A stretch of 64,000 nucleotides of DNA from CAWHYG01 sp963833505. Lineage in GTDB: Bacteria; Eisenbacteria; RBG-16-71-46; CAIMUX01. Each line of letters begins with the position of its first letter. Position 1 is the first letter of the stretch. Below are positions 1 through 8,945 of the stretch, piece after piece. Made by a program: the position numbers and the translations under genes. The DNA is taken from assembly GCA_963833505.1 (NCBI GenBank), contig CAWHYG010000015.1:186001-250000 (forward strand), given 5' to 3'. The notes beneath the pieces were generated by a model, which did not search any database, was not told the origin of the DNA, and saw nothing but the letters and a program-made list of their open reading frames with translations.

Positions 1-229
1 GACGATCAGCTTCCGGATGCCGCAGGCGGGCGAGGCCGCGCTTCGCATCTACGACGCGGCCGGACGGCTCGTGCGCAGCCTGGTCACGGGGCAGATGGGC
101 GCCGGCGGACATCAGGCTGTCTGGGATGGACTGGATGACTCCGGCCGACCGGTCAGCTCGGGAGTCTATCTGTACAAGTTGAGCGCCCTGGGCACGGATC
201 TCAAGGGGCAGATGACGCTCATTCGGTAA
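1..229 (+). CDS. C-terminal end of an exported protein with a FlgD/Ig-like sorting domain (5' truncated by window)
   Basis: The reading frame is open from base 2 to a TAA at 227-229, so only the last ~75 residues are visible. They read TISFRMPQAGEAALRIYDAAGRLV and continue to a GVYLYKLSALG strand pair before ending in TLIR. This pattern (IYDAAGR..V, W.G.D..GR.V.SGVY.Y) is the FlgD-like Ig fold found at the C-terminus of many secreted proteins in FCB-group bacteria, where it is used as an outer-membrane export or sorting domain. The same fold closes the FG-GAP proteins at 9064, 11759 and 14746. The function of the missing N-terminal part cannot be judged. Confidence 0.8.
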   Translation, partial: TISFRMPQAGEAALRIYDAAGRLVRSLVTGQMGAGGHQAVWDGLDDSGRPVSSGVYLYKLSALGTDLKGQMTLIR

Positions 230-291
230 CGGCAACCGGCGCCGCGAGCGCCGACCGGGACGAGATCCTCTCTCCCGGACTCAAGGAACGG

Positions 292-330
292 ACACGGCCC
301 CGCTCCCGGCTCAACGGGGGCGGGGCCGTC
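292..330. terminator. GC-rich hairpin after the first gene
   Basis: ACGGCCCCGC around 294-303 pairs with GCGGGGCCGT around 320-329. There is no clear T tract on either strand, so this is a weak or structural terminator between the plus-strand gene ending at 229 and the minus-strand gene ending at 444. The downstream half (GCGGGGCCGTCGA) is repeated near 391-404. The 230-443 gap holds nothing else. Confidence 0.4.
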
Positions 331-443
331 GATCACCTTCACCCCGAAGGGGCGCCATGGCCCTGCCGGGACCGCCCAGGGCGGGGCCGTCGAGCGCCTT
401 CCCCTGACAGGGTGCTGCGCTACGACCCCCATGATCTTCGATG

Positions 444-1568
444 TTATCTCGACGCCGTCGATGCGGCTGCAGACTGCGCTCCGGCCAGGCCGCGGCGTCC
501 GCCGTTCCCTCCCCGTCCGGCCGCCTTCTCCCGTCCGATCATGTACCGGAGCGTAAGAAGCACGAGGACGTTGACGGCGAGCCCCAGCAGCGCCCAGAAC
601 TGCTCCCGGTAGAAGGCGAACACTTGCGCCAGGAAGATCGAAACCAGAACCGAGCGCTCAAACATCCGGAAGGCCGCCAGGCGGGATCGGGGGATCAGCG
701 CCATTCCCCAGATGGCCAGGACCGTCGCCAGGACGGTCGCGCCCAGCTCCAGGGTGCCGGCGATGGAGAGGACCTGCAAGCGTTGGGCGAAGATCCGCAG
801 GATCCGCGCGTTCAGGATCTCCTCCACGGTGGCCCGGTGCACGAGCACGGCGGTGGTGATGAAGATCAGGCTGATTCCCTGCTTGATCACGAAGAACGCG
901 ACGACAACGCTGTGAAAGCCGGACCGCCCGGCCAGGTGCTCGTAGAAGCCGCGGGTCCAGTGGCGCAGCTTCATGAGAGCCCGGGGGGCCGGGGGCGTGA
1001 TCGTTCCGGCCTGCTGCAGAACGGTGCGCAAAGGCGGCACCAGGGGATCGGACGGATCGCTGGCGTCCAGGTACCCGAGGGCGCGTCTCCGCTCTTCCGG
1101 ATCGAGGTCGTGCAGCACGACCTCCTGCGTTGCCCGGAGGGCGTTCAGCAGGTACTCCCGCGGGCTGAAGGGACGGACCGTCCGGATGGTGCGCACGCCG
1201 ATCAGCACGAGAACAAAGACGACGTAGATCACCGCCACGGCGGGCTGGAAGAAGTAGTTGGTGTCCTTGGTGAGAAACTTCCCCACCTCGTCGATGAACA
1301 GTCCGAAGCCGACGCCCCCGAACACCGCCGCGAGCCGGCCGGACGATCGAGTCAGGAAGGAAAGCTGAATCAAGACGGCGATGGCCAGGAGAAGGCCGCC
1401 CCAGAGCACGTGGGCAATGTGCAAGTGGGCTCCTCCGAGCTGCGGGTACCCGGTCAGGTGCAGCGCGAAGCGCACGGTGAGAAGCGACAGGATGGCGGCG
1501 ATGAAGAAGGTCTCCAAGGTGTTGCCGGCATCGATGTCCCTCAGGAACATCCTGGGCGTGCGGTCCAT
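444..1568 (-). CDS. multipass integral membrane protein, family unknown
   Basis: 374 residues with about eight hydrophobic segments, including ETFFIAAILSLLTVRFAL, HLHIAHVLWGGLLLAIAVLIQ, a glycine-rich GGVGFGLFIDEVGKFLT stretch and several C-terminal helices. A cytosolic-looking acidic/basic region (PREYLLNALRATQEVVLHDLDPEERR) sits in the middle. The HLHIAHVLWGG and FGLFIDEVGKF blocks look conserved, but I do not recognise a named family or activity. The C-terminus is basic and low-complexity. It stands alone on the minus strand; a copy of the 178-bp repeat lies about 100 bp upstream. Confidence 0.75.
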   Translation of the reverse strand: MDRTPRMFLRDIDAGNTLETFFIAAILSLLTVRFALHLTGYPQLGGAHLHIAHVLWGGLLLAIAVLIQLSFLTRSSGRLAAVFGGVGFGLFIDEVGKFLTKDTNYFFQPAVAVIYVVFVLVLIGVRTIRTVRPFSPREYLLNALRATQEVVLHDLDPEERRRALGYLDASDPSDPLVPPLRTVLQQAGTITPPAPRALMKLRHWTRGFYEHLAGRSGFHSVVVAFFVIKQGISLIFITTAVLVHRATVEEILNARILRIFAQRLQVLSIAGTLELGATVLATVLAIWGMALIPRSRLAAFRMFERSVLVSIFLAQVFAFYREQFWALLGLAVNVLVLLTLRYMIGREKAAGRGGNGGRRGLAGAQSAAASTASR

Positions 1569-1673
1569 GGCTCAGTCTCCTTCAATCCCCAAAGGTCCAG
1601 GCGCGGATCTCCCGGATGGAGATTAGCAGGTCGAAAGGTCGCGCGGCGTTCCCATGCGACGAAACCCGTCTAG

Positions 1674-1851
1674 CCCGCATTATTCGTGATCGCCCGTCGC
1701 GAGGCACCGGAGATGCCCGTCAGGACAAGGCGCGCGCAGCCCGAACGACGCAGGCATACTCCCTGCAGTATGTCGAGGAGTGAGGGCAAGCGCAACGCAG
1801 TCATGGCGGGCAGATCCGCTGCCGCAGCAGGGGGTTCATGAATAATGCGGT
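1674..1851 (+). repeat. 178-bp dispersed inverted-repeat element, copy 1 (MITE-like)
   Basis: Begins CCCGCATTATTCGTGA and ends TCATGAATAATGCGG, a ~15-bp imperfect terminal inverted repeat. CTAG abuts the left end (1670-1673) and lies one base after the right end (1852-1855), which could be a 4-bp target duplication. Inside is a perfect CATACT/AGTATG stem around 1755-1772. Copies occur at 45192-45369 (inverted), 59126-59296 and 63449-63626, with a short derivative at 35788-35858. No transposase is encoded. The rest of the 1569-2118 gap shows only the ribosome-binding site of the lipoprotein. Confidence 0.85.
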
Positions 1852-2118
1852 CTAGGCTGGCCGTTCGAAGTCCGGATCGGCCCCGGCGCCGGAACCGCCC
1901 CAGATTCAAGCCCATCACCCCCGATCAGGCTTCATGAGAGCTTGACCCTCCGGATGGAATCAAGTAGATTGGAATTCGCTTGAATACGCCGGGTCCGAAC
2001 CGTATCAGGGGGGCGCGCCGCCAACTGCAGGATGGCGGGTCCGGCGGACCTGCGGCTGAAGGCCGCCAGCCGCCATGGGGGGAAATCGATTTTGTACCAA
2101 AACCGGAGGAGGGCGTCC

Positions 2119-2643
2119 ATGTCCCTGTCCAAGCTGTCTCGATACCTGGTTCTTGTGGCCGCAGTCGGCGTGATCGCCTGGGGGTGCGGCGGAAACAGCA
2201 GCCCCACTTCGTCCAACCACAACAACACGACAACCTGCGGGGTGACCTTGACCGGCGCTGTGACCGGAAGCTATACCTGCACCGCCGTCCTGGCCGCTCA
2301 ATCCGGGGACTCCTGCGCGGTCGGCTGCGAGATTCAGGGCACGCCCACGATCGAAATCGGGGTGGAGTTCCTTGGAACGATGCATACCGGCACTTTCAAG
2401 AACACGGACGCCGGCGAGATCGGCGGGGTCGAAGTCGTCAGCGGGGCATCCCAGTGGGTGGCGTCGGATGGCACAGGCCAGGATCAAGGCACGTACACGC
2501 TGATCATCACAAGCCTTGGCACCTCGATTTCGGCCAACGGACAGACGGCATGGCCGAGCGTCCACGGCTCTCTGACGGCGTCTTGTCCGGCCGTCCCTGG
2601 AACCAGCGCATCGGGCACGGTGACAGTGTCGTCGAGCTTCTGA
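2119..2643 (+). CDS. small exported lipoprotein, unknown function
   Basis: 174 residues. The start is set by the GGAGGAGGG ribosome-binding site at 2105-2113 just ahead of ATG 2119; longer starts upstream lack one. The N-terminus is a lipoprotein signal (SKLSRYLVLVAAVGVIAWGC) with the lipobox cysteine followed by GGNSSP, then an Asn/Thr/Ser linker. The mature part has four to five cysteines and alternating beta-type sequence (GVTLTGAVTGSYTC, GVEFLGTMHTGTF), suggesting a compact beta-sandwich held by disulfides. It is likely anchored to the outer membrane or cell surface. No family recognised. A good terminator follows at 2710. Confidence 0.75.
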   Translation: MSLSKLSRYLVLVAAVGVIAWGCGGNSSPTSSNHNNTTTCGVTLTGAVTGSYTCTAVLAAQSGDSCAVGCEIQGTPTIEIGVEFLGTMHTGTFKNTDAGEIGGVEVVSGASQWVASDGTGQDQGTYTLIITSLGTSISANGQTAWPSVHGSLTASCPAVPGTSASGTVTVSSSF

Positions 2644-2709
2644 GGAAGCACTGCGTCAGGATCGGTGACATTGTCTGCGAACCTCTAACGGGCGTTCCAT
2701 CATTCTCCT

Positions 2710-2751
2710 CAGCCCGCCCCCGCTCTGCAAGGCCGGGGCGGGCTTCTTCTT
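2710..2751 (+). terminator. intrinsic terminator
   Basis: GCCCGCCCC (2712-2720) pairs with GGGGCGGGC (2735-2743) and is followed directly by TTCTTCTT. It serves the lipoprotein gene. Confidence 0.8.
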
Positions 2752-2909
2752 GTGCGGTCGTGGCCCATCCTGAAGCCACGGCGACTCCTCTGATGCGACA
2801 CCAAGCCACAAGACCGCGAAACGGGCGCCGACAATATGAAAAAAAGACTGGCCTCCGGGCCGCGGGTTTTGTAGAATATGCGCACAAGGCTACAGGAGGC
2901 GAAGAAACG

Positions 2910-2981
2910 ATGTATCGGCGCACCCACAGAAGTCTCCTCAGGACGAATCCGTCTGGAATCGTCGGGAGTGCGGGTGCGTAG
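2910..2981 (+). CDS. possible 23-residue small protein or leader ORF
   Basis: ATG at 2910 follows a perfect AGGAGG (2894-2899) with 10-base spacing. The ORF encodes a short basic peptide starting MYRRTHRSLL and ends in TAG. A TAGAAT box at 2872-2877 could be a -10 element, although no good -35 is present. The unit sits between two intrinsic terminators (2710-2751 and 3007-3041), so it would form its own ~150-base transcript. It may instead be a small RNA. The strong ribosome-binding site favours translation; there is no homology evidence. Confidence 0.35.
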   Translation: MYRRTHRSLLRTNPSGIVGSAGA

Positions 2982-3006
2982 CGCGCCTCGGTAAGAGAAG
3001 CCGCGC

Positions 3007-3041
3007 GGGCCCGCTCCCCCACCGAGAGCGGGCCCTTCTTC
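3007..3041 (+). terminator. intrinsic terminator
   Basis: GGGCCCGCTC (3007-3016) pairs perfectly with GAGCGGGCCC (3026-3035), followed by TTCTT. It closes the mini-gene unit and insulates the ABC exporter operon. Confidence 0.8.
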
Positions 3042-3150
3042 ATTCCCCCAGTCTCCAGGCCCCGCACTCGCCGGAACGGCTCCCGAGCTTCGAATCACGT
3101 TGATCCGGCGGCGACCGCGTTGGCGATCCCGCCGGCCGGAGGGTGATTTC

Positions 3151-5109
3151 ATGTCCAACAGGATCCGGATGATCTGGGAGACCACCGAAGGAGAACGCCG
3201 CCGCTACGGATCGGCCATTCTTGCGCTTGTCCTGGCGTCCTGCCTTCTCTATCTCGATCCGCTGGTGCCGCAGGCGGTGCTGGATGGGGTCGTGCCGTCC
3301 CAGCCTGGCAAGATCTCGGCGGTCTCGGAAGCCGTCATCCGGTGCCTCGGAGGCCGTCTGTATCTGCGTGGCCATCTGTGGATCGCCGGACTGGCGGTGG
3401 TCGCGATCACGGCCCTGGCCGGGGCCGCAACGTATCTGCGCGGCCGCTGGGCCGCGCTCGCCAGCGAGAAGATCGCACGGCGGCTGCGAGAGCGCCTCTA
3501 CGACCAGATTCAGCGTCTGCCCTGCGCCTGGCACGACCAGGTGGTGACAGGAGATCTGATCCAGCGCTGCACCTCGGACGTGGAGACCTTCCGCGCGTTC
3601 CTCGCCGAGCAGGTGGTCGAGATCGGACGGGCCGTCTTCATGATGCTGATCCCGGTCCCGCTCATGCTGGCGTTGGATCGGCGGATGGCGCTGGTCTCGG
3701 TGGCGATCCTTCCGCCGATCGTGGCCTACTCGCTCGTCTTCTTCCGGCGCGTGCGGGCTTCCTTTCTGCGAGTGGACGAGGCCGAAGGACGGATGACCGG
3801 CACCTTGCAGGAGAACCTGGTCGGCATCCGCGTCGTCCGCGCGTTCGCCCGCCAGGATTTCGAGATGGATCGGTTCGAGGAACGGAACCGGACGCATCGG
3901 GACCTGGACAACCGGCTGTACCGGCTGATGGGCTGGTTCTGGTCCGCTTCCGACCTGATGTGCATGGGCCAGAAGGGGCTGGTAGTCGCGGCCGGCGGCT
4001 ACTGGCTGGCCAGGGGCGAGCTCAAGGTCGGGACCTTCTTCTTCTTTCTCGCCGCGGTCAACCTGTTCGTCTGGCCGATCCGGATGATGGGACGGATCCT
4101 GACCGAGCTGGGCAAGGCCACGGTCGCGATCGGGCGCATCGGCGAGGTTCTTGAGCAGCCGCGGGAGTCGGGGCCGGTCGAGCACGGTGGGGTGGCCTCA
4201 GGGCTGCCGGAAACCGCGGCACGGACTGACGGCGTGGTCGTCGCATCGCTGAACCTGCGGCCGGCGGAAGCATCTCCGACGCCGGCCGCTGCGCCCTCTT
4301 CGCCCGAGCCGATCGCGGCGGAGATCGAGTTCGACCATGTGGTCTTCTGCCACGGCGGCCGAAGGGTCCTCGACGACGTCGCCTTCCGCGTGGCACCGGG
4401 AAAGACGATGGCCCTGATCGGCCCTTCCGGAGCCGGGAAGTCGAGCGTGGTGCACCTGCTGCTCCGGTTCTACGACATCGAGAAGGGCGCCATCCGCCTC
4501 GACGGGCAGGACCTGAGGACGCTCGCGCGATCGGAGGTCCGGTCGCGGATCGCCTCCGTCCTGCAGGAGCCGTTCCTCTACTCGAAGACCGTCCGGCAGA
4601 ACATCCTCCTCGGCCGGCGCCGCGCGACGGACGAGGAGATGCGAAGCGCGGCGGCGGTGGCCTGCGTGGATGAGGCGATCCGTGAGTTCGAGGCGGGCTA
4701 CGACACGCTGGTGGGAGAACGCGGGGTCACGCTCTCCGGAGGACAACGCCAGCGCACGACCCTGGCGCGCGCCCTGCTGCAGCGGGCGTCGATCCTGATC
4801 CTGGACGACGCGCTGAGCGCGGTCGACAGCGAAACCGAGCAGCAGATTCTGCAGGCTCTCCGGCGGAAAAGCGGCCGCCCGACCACGCTGGTCGTCGCCC
4901 ACCGGATGTCCACCGTGATGCTGGCCGACCGGATCCTGGTGCTGGAAAGCGGACGGCTCGCGCAGCAAGGGACCCACGCCGAGCTGGTCAGGCAGCCCGG
5001 ACTGTATCGGCGGCTCTGGCGGATCCAGAACCTGACGGAAGAACCGGCGGAGTCTCGGGCCATGGAGGCGGATTCAGAGGGCGGGACGGACGCCGTCTGG
5101 GCCGGATGA
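3151..5109 (+). CDS. ABC exporter half-transporter (fused permease and ATPase), degenerate-site subunit
   Basis: 652 residues; ATG 3151 is chosen for the GGAGGG site just upstream. An ABC-type transmembrane region covers roughly residues 20-330 and a nucleotide-binding domain 385-640. Motifs: Walker A GPSGAGKSS (~424), Q-loop region LQEPFLYSKTVRQNILLG, signature LSGGQRQR, Walker B ILILDD, and switch His in VAHRMST. The residue after Walker B is Asp, not the usual catalytic Glu, which marks a degenerate ATP site as in heterodimeric exporters such as TM287/288. A ~40-residue Pro/Ala/Glu linker separates the two domains. The next gene encodes the partner. It likely exports lipid, drug or peptide; substrate unknown. 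Confidence 0.92.
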   Translation: MSNRIRMIWETTEGERRRYGSAILALVLASCLLYLDPLVPQAVLDGVVPSQPGKISAVSEAVIRCLGGRLYLRGHLWIAGLAVVAITALAGAATYLRGRWAALASEKIARRLRERLYDQIQRLPCAWHDQVVTGDLIQRCTSDVETFRAFLAEQVVEIGRAVFMMLIPVPLMLALDRRMALVSVAILPPIVAYSLVFFRRVRASFLRVDEAEGRMTGTLQENLVGIRVVRAFARQDFEMDRFEERNRTHRDLDNRLYRLMGWFWSASDLMCMGQKGLVVAAGGYWLARGELKVGTFFFFLAAVNLFVWPIRMMGRILTELGKATVAIGRIGEVLEQPRESGPVEHGGVASGLPETAARTDGVVVASLNLRPAEASPTPAAAPSSPEPIAAEIEFDHVVFCHGGRRVLDDVAFRVAPGKTMALIGPSGAGKSSVVHLLLRFYDIEKGAIRLDGQDLRTLARSEVRSRIASVLQEPFLYSKTVRQNILLGRRRATDEEMRSAAAVACVDEAIREFEAGYDTLVGERGVTLSGGQRQRTTLARALLQRASILILDDALSAVDSETEQQILQALRRKSGRPTTLVVAHRMSTVMLADRILVLESGRLAQQGTHAELVRQPGLYRRLWRIQNLTEEPAESRAMEADSEGGTDAVWAG

Positions 5110-5249
5110 GGCGGGCGTCCGAACCCGGCCGGCCAAGGCTGGTCGGAATCGTTCTGAACGACGTGGACATGATGGAAAGGGCGGTTTCTGCCCGGTTGAG
5201 CCGCCCGCGAGGTGAACGCGCCCGAGACTGCGGGCCATGAGAGGTGACG

Positions 5250-7172
5250 ATGTCTGAGTTCGAGCTGCACGAAGAGGACTATCGAAAGAAGCTGGACCTG
5301 GGCCTCTGGCGCCGGGCGATCGCCCGCGCGCGCCCCTACCGGCGTCCACTCCTGGGGATGGCGGGCTGCGGCATGGCGATGGCGGCAGCGGACGCGCTGC
5401 TGCCGCGTGTGACCGGATTCGTGGTTGATGCGGCGACCCAGCATGGCGTGGGCCAAGCCCTCCGGCGCCCCTGCCTCGAGTTTTTCGGCCTGGTTGTGAT
5501 CATGGGCCTCCTGGTTTGGGGCTTCATCGTTCTGGCCGGAAAAATCGCGACCGGATACGCCTACGACACGCGGCGGGCGGCCTTTGCGCGCCTTCAGGAG
5601 CTTTCCTTCTCCTACTATGACCGGCGCCCGATGGGCTGGATCATGGCGCGTTTGACCTCGGACTGCGATCGCCTGTCGTCTCTCCTGCCGTGGTTCCTGC
5701 TTGATCTGTCCTGGGGCGTCTCGCTCCTCGCCGGGATCTGCGTGATCATGCTCTGCCTGAACGCGCCGCTGGCCCTTTTCGTCATGTCCGTCATGCCTCC
5801 TCTGGCCGTGGCCAGCGCCCTCTTCCAGAAGAGGCTGCTCGCGACGCAGCGGGCGGCGCGACGGGTCAATTCGCAGATCACGGCCTCGTTCAACGAGTCG
5901 ATCATGGGCGCGCGCACGACCAAGGCGCTGGTCCGGGAAGAGGAAAACCTGGAGGAGTTCTCGATGCTGACCCGGTCGATGTACGGCTATTCCGTGAGGA
6001 ATGCCCTCCTGGCGGCGGGATACCTTCCGATCGTCCTCACCCTGGGCAGCATGGGAGTGGGCTTCTCGCTCTGGAAGGGAGGCCTCGCACTGACTCATGT
6101 CGGAGGTCTCAGTCTGGGGACGCTCATCGCATTCATGCAGTACGCCGCGTTCTTCTACATCCCGATTCAGGAGCTGGCGGCGCGCTTCACCCAGGTGCAG
6201 GCGGCGCAGACCTCCGCGGAACGCCTTCAGGGGCTGCTCGACTCCGAGCCGGAGATCCGCGACTCCGAGGTGGTGCGGAACCGGATCGCTCTTCGCCGGG
6301 CGGCGGAAGACTTCACTGTTCCCGGCCGAGGAATCGCCGTTACCGGCCGACGAGCGGGGATCGCCCTCGACGGACGCGAGAACGAGATCAGGGACCTCGA
6401 GTTCGAAAGGGTGTCCTTTGCCTATGGCAGCGGCGAACCCGTGCTCGCCGACTTCAGCCTCAGGGTCGGCGCAGGGGAACGCATCGCGCTCGTCGGCGCG
6501 ACCGGAAGCGGCAAGAGCACGATCGTCAGCCTGCTCTGCCGCTTCTACGAGCCGACCAGCGGCCGGATCCTGATCAACGGAACGGACTATCGGGAACGCA
6601 GCCTGGCGTGGCTCCAGTCCAATCTGGGCGTGGTTCTACAGACGCCGCATCTCTTCCGCGGGACGATCCGGGAGAACATCCGGTACGGCCGGCTGACCGC
6701 CACGGATTCCGAGGTGGAGGAGGTCGCCCGGCTGACCCTGGCCGAAGGCTTGATCCGGGCACGGGAGAAGGGTTACGAGACCGAGGTCGGCGAAGGCGGC
6801 AGCGGACTCTCCACGGGCGAAAAGCAGCTCCTTGCCCTGGCGCGCGCCGTGCTGGCCGATCCGCAGATCTTCATCCTGGATGAGGCCACGTCGTCCGTGG
6901 ACACGGAAACCGAACAACTCATCCAGCAGGCGATCGAACGGGTGCTGGCCGATCGCACGAGCTTCATCATCGCGCACCGCCTCTCCACGGTTCGCAGCTC
7001 CGACCGGATCCTGGTGATTGAACGCGGCCGGATCGTTGAAGAAGGCGACCACGACGGCTTGATGCGGCGGCGGGGGCGATACCACGACCTGTATCGCAGC
7101 CAGTTCGCTCGCGAGAGCCTGGATTTAGGTATTGCGCCCGGCGGGGGCGGCTGGTATCCTGGTTACGCGTAA
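5250..7172 (+). CDS. ABC exporter half-transporter, partner subunit
   Basis: 640 residues, starting at ATG 5250 behind AGAGGTG. The permease part covers residues ~30-330 and the ATPase ~385-620. Walker A is GATGSGKST, Walker B IFILDEATSSVD keeps the catalytic Glu, and the switch His is in IAHRLST. The signature is LSTGEKQ instead of LSGGQ. The partner has a degenerate Walker B, and this subunit has the degenerate signature. Both fall in the same composite site, as expected for a heterodimer with one active and one inactive ATP site. The gene lies 140 bp after the first subunit. A ~91-bp piece of its Walker B region is copied at 8550-8640. Confidence 0.92.
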   Translation: MSEFELHEEDYRKKLDLGLWRRAIARARPYRRPLLGMAGCGMAMAAADALLPRVTGFVVDAATQHGVGQALRRPCLEFFGLVVIMGLLVWGFIVLAGKIATGYAYDTRRAAFARLQELSFSYYDRRPMGWIMARLTSDCDRLSSLLPWFLLDLSWGVSLLAGICVIMLCLNAPLALFVMSVMPPLAVASALFQKRLLATQRAARRVNSQITASFNESIMGARTTKALVREEENLEEFSMLTRSMYGYSVRNALLAAGYLPIVLTLGSMGVGFSLWKGGLALTHVGGLSLGTLIAFMQYAAFFYIPIQELAARFTQVQAAQTSAERLQGLLDSEPEIRDSEVVRNRIALRRAAEDFTVPGRGIAVTGRRAGIALDGRENEIRDLEFERVSFAYGSGEPVLADFSLRVGAGERIALVGATGSGKSTIVSLLCRFYEPTSGRILINGTDYRERSLAWLQSNLGVVLQTPHLFRGTIRENIRYGRLTATDSEVEEVARLTLAEGLIRAREKGYETEVGEGGSGLSTGEKQLLALARAVLADPQIFILDEATSSVDTETEQLIQQAIERVLADRTSFIIAHRLSTVRSSDRILVIERGRIVEEGDHDGLMRRRGRYHDLYRSQFARESLDLGIAPGGGGWYPGYA

Positions 7173-7290
7173 ATCCAGGGTGAAATCGGCAGTTTGATGC
7201 ACGCTGACCGCGGCCGCCGCAACTCATCGGGGCGCCACCTCGGCCAACAGCTCCGGTGTGGAATGGCGGCTGGACGACCGGGAGCCGACC

Positions 7291-8592
7291 ATGAACGATC
7301 TTGTCCTGCATCCGGCTGTGGTATGCCCGATGTGCCGAAGCATGCTCCGCGAATCGGAAGAGTCCCTGCACTGCGAAGGCTGCGCCGCGGATTATCCGGT
7401 GGACCATGGGATCCCCCGCCTCCTCGACCGTTGGGCGCCCCTCACGATCGATCCGGGCGCGGTGCGGCTCAAGACCGAAGCGGAATCGATGGAGACGATC
7501 AACCTCCAACGCCAGGTCGATTTCGGTTTCCTTTCACGGCCGCGGCATTTCTATCTGATCTATGCGGGGTTGGCCGCGGCCCTCCTTTTCCGGGTGGCAT
7601 GGGGCGCGCTGCTTCTGGTGGCGCTTCTGCTGGTCGACTGGTTGTACTACCGCTACCGGCAGGGGCGCATTCTCGATCGCTTCGAGTCGAATCCAATCCG
7701 GCTGCGCACCGTCGATGATACCCAGGCGGTCGATCGTTTGTTCGAGCGGCTGGGACGTCGACAACCGACCATGGATGACTGGACCCGCCTGGCCTGGAAA
7801 GGAACGGCGGCCCCCGCCGGGAACGAGGGTTGGCGGCCCCAGGTGGCGGAGCGCTATCTGGACATCCTGCGGATCTACCGGGCGCAGACCCCGCGACCGC
7901 ACGTCGTGGTGGATGTGGGCGCCAACGACGGGCAGGCCACCTATGAGTTCGGGATCGGTGCCGAGTCCACCCTGATCGGCGTGGATATCAGTCATCTGCT
8001 GCTCCGTCGACTTCGCGAACGGCTGCCCCACCAGGTCGCGCTGCAGGCCGACGGGCTTCGCCTGCCGCTCAAGGACGCCAGCGTCGACTTTCTGTATTGC
8101 ACGGAGACCCTCGAGCACCTGACCGATCCGGCGGAAGGCCTGGCGGAGTTCCACCGCGTCCTGCGTCCGGGCGGCGTCATGATCGCGCAGAGCCCGAACG
8201 CCCACCGCCTCAGGAACCTCAACCTCTTCGAGATGCTGGTGCTGCCGATCAGCCTCCTGACCGACCGGGTGGTGCGAAAGAAGATCGTGCAGGAGAACAC
8301 CTGGCACAACGCCAGCACCTATCACTGGGATCTGTCCGTGCAGGACTATCGGCGCATGCTGCGCGGCCGGCCGGTCCGGATCCTGGATCTCTCCAGCCGG
8401 GAGTTCTTCTTCCCTCAGTTCCTGCTTTCCGGGAGCATCGGGTTGTTCCGCCTGAAGGAGCGGATCGAGCGCGCCATCCCGATTCTCCGCTACTTCGGAG
8501 CGGACCTCGTCCTGGTGGCGCAGAAGCTGGAAGCGCCGGCGGCGCCCGGCGCGCGCCGTGCTGGCCGAGCCGCAGAGGTTCATCCTGGATGA
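7291..8592 (+). CDS. membrane-anchored class I SAM methyltransferase with N-terminal Trm112-like zinc ribbon
   Basis: 434 residues from ATG 7291 (GGGAG upstream). Residues ~10-50 form a Trm112-like zinc ribbon (CPMCRSM..CEGCAADYPVDHGIPRLL). A hydrophobic hairpin at ~90-120 (LIYAGLAAALLFRV..LLLVALLLVDWLYY) suggests membrane attachment. The methyltransferase fold follows: VVVDVGANDGQAT (motif I), LIGVDIS, LPLKDASVDFLYCTETLEHL and FHRVLRPGGVMIAQSPNAH. Such proteins often modify lipids or glycans. The last ~18 residues (after EAPAAPG) are not methyltransferase sequence: they are an out-of-frame read of a copied ABC-transporter fragment, so the natural C-terminus has been replaced. Confidence 0.88.
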   Translation: MNDLVLHPAVVCPMCRSMLRESEESLHCEGCAADYPVDHGIPRLLDRWAPLTIDPGAVRLKTEAESMETINLQRQVDFGFLSRPRHFYLIYAGLAAALLFRVAWGALLLVALLLVDWLYYRYRQGRILDRFESNPIRLRTVDDTQAVDRLFERLGRRQPTMDDWTRLAWKGTAAPAGNEGWRPQVAERYLDILRIYRAQTPRPHVVVDVGANDGQATYEFGIGAESTLIGVDISHLLLRRLRERLPHQVALQADGLRLPLKDASVDFLYCTETLEHLTDPAEGLAEFHRVLRPGGVMIAQSPNAHRLRNLNLFEMLVLPISLLTDRVVRKKIVQENTWHNASTYHWDLSVQDYRRMLRGRPVRILDLSSREFFFPQFLLSGSIGLFRLKERIERAIPILRYFGADLVLVAQKLEAPAAPGARRAGRAAEVHPG

Positions 8593-8640
8593 GGCTGTGT
8601 CGTCCGTGGACACGGAAACCGAACAACACATCCAGCGGGC
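8550..8640 (+). repeat. copied fragment of the upstream ABC ATPase (Walker B region)
   Basis: Bases 8550-8640 match 6841-6931 over ~91 bp at about 90% identity, starting CGCGCGCCGTGCTGGCCGA. In the ABC frame it still reads ARAVLAEPQ.FILDEA.SSVDTETEQ.IQ. The fragment lies in a different frame from the methyltransferase it now terminates. It is too short to be functional; it marks a local duplication or gene-conversion event. The rest of 8593-8945 holds no gene I can support. Confidence 0.85.
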
Positions 8641-8945
8641 TTCGATTCCGAGGTCAGACAAAACGTCGTCTCCGCCTTGGCGACCCGCGGGTGCGGGTCC
8701 GACAACGTGCTCCGGGCGTTGCGCGCGGCATTCCCGGCCTCCAGGGCGGACGCCACACCGGAAGCGCCGAGGTTCCCGAATCTCCTCATCCGTGTTCGTT
8801 CCCGGCACCGCCATCCGCCCCCTTCTGCAGCAGCCCGAACCCCAACACCCGCCCCGAATGCCTCGCCGCCGCCGGCGCGGGGTGACAGCCGGCGGGCCTG
8901 GGGCGCCGCTGTTGAAAGAGTCGGGGCCTGCGGCCGCAGACGAAG

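Noticed and set aside
441..1673. 410-codon plus-strand ORF opposite the membrane protein
   Set aside because: Low-complexity Arg/Gln/Gly/Asp composition typical of the antisense of a high-GC gene; no start site or domain.
1670..1918. Short protein-coding gene within the 178-bp repeat (reading IHEPPAAAADLPAM...)
   Set aside because: The frame is open in the copies but starts in different flanks, has no ribosome-binding site and is best explained by GC-rich repeat sequence; kept only as an observation about the repeat.
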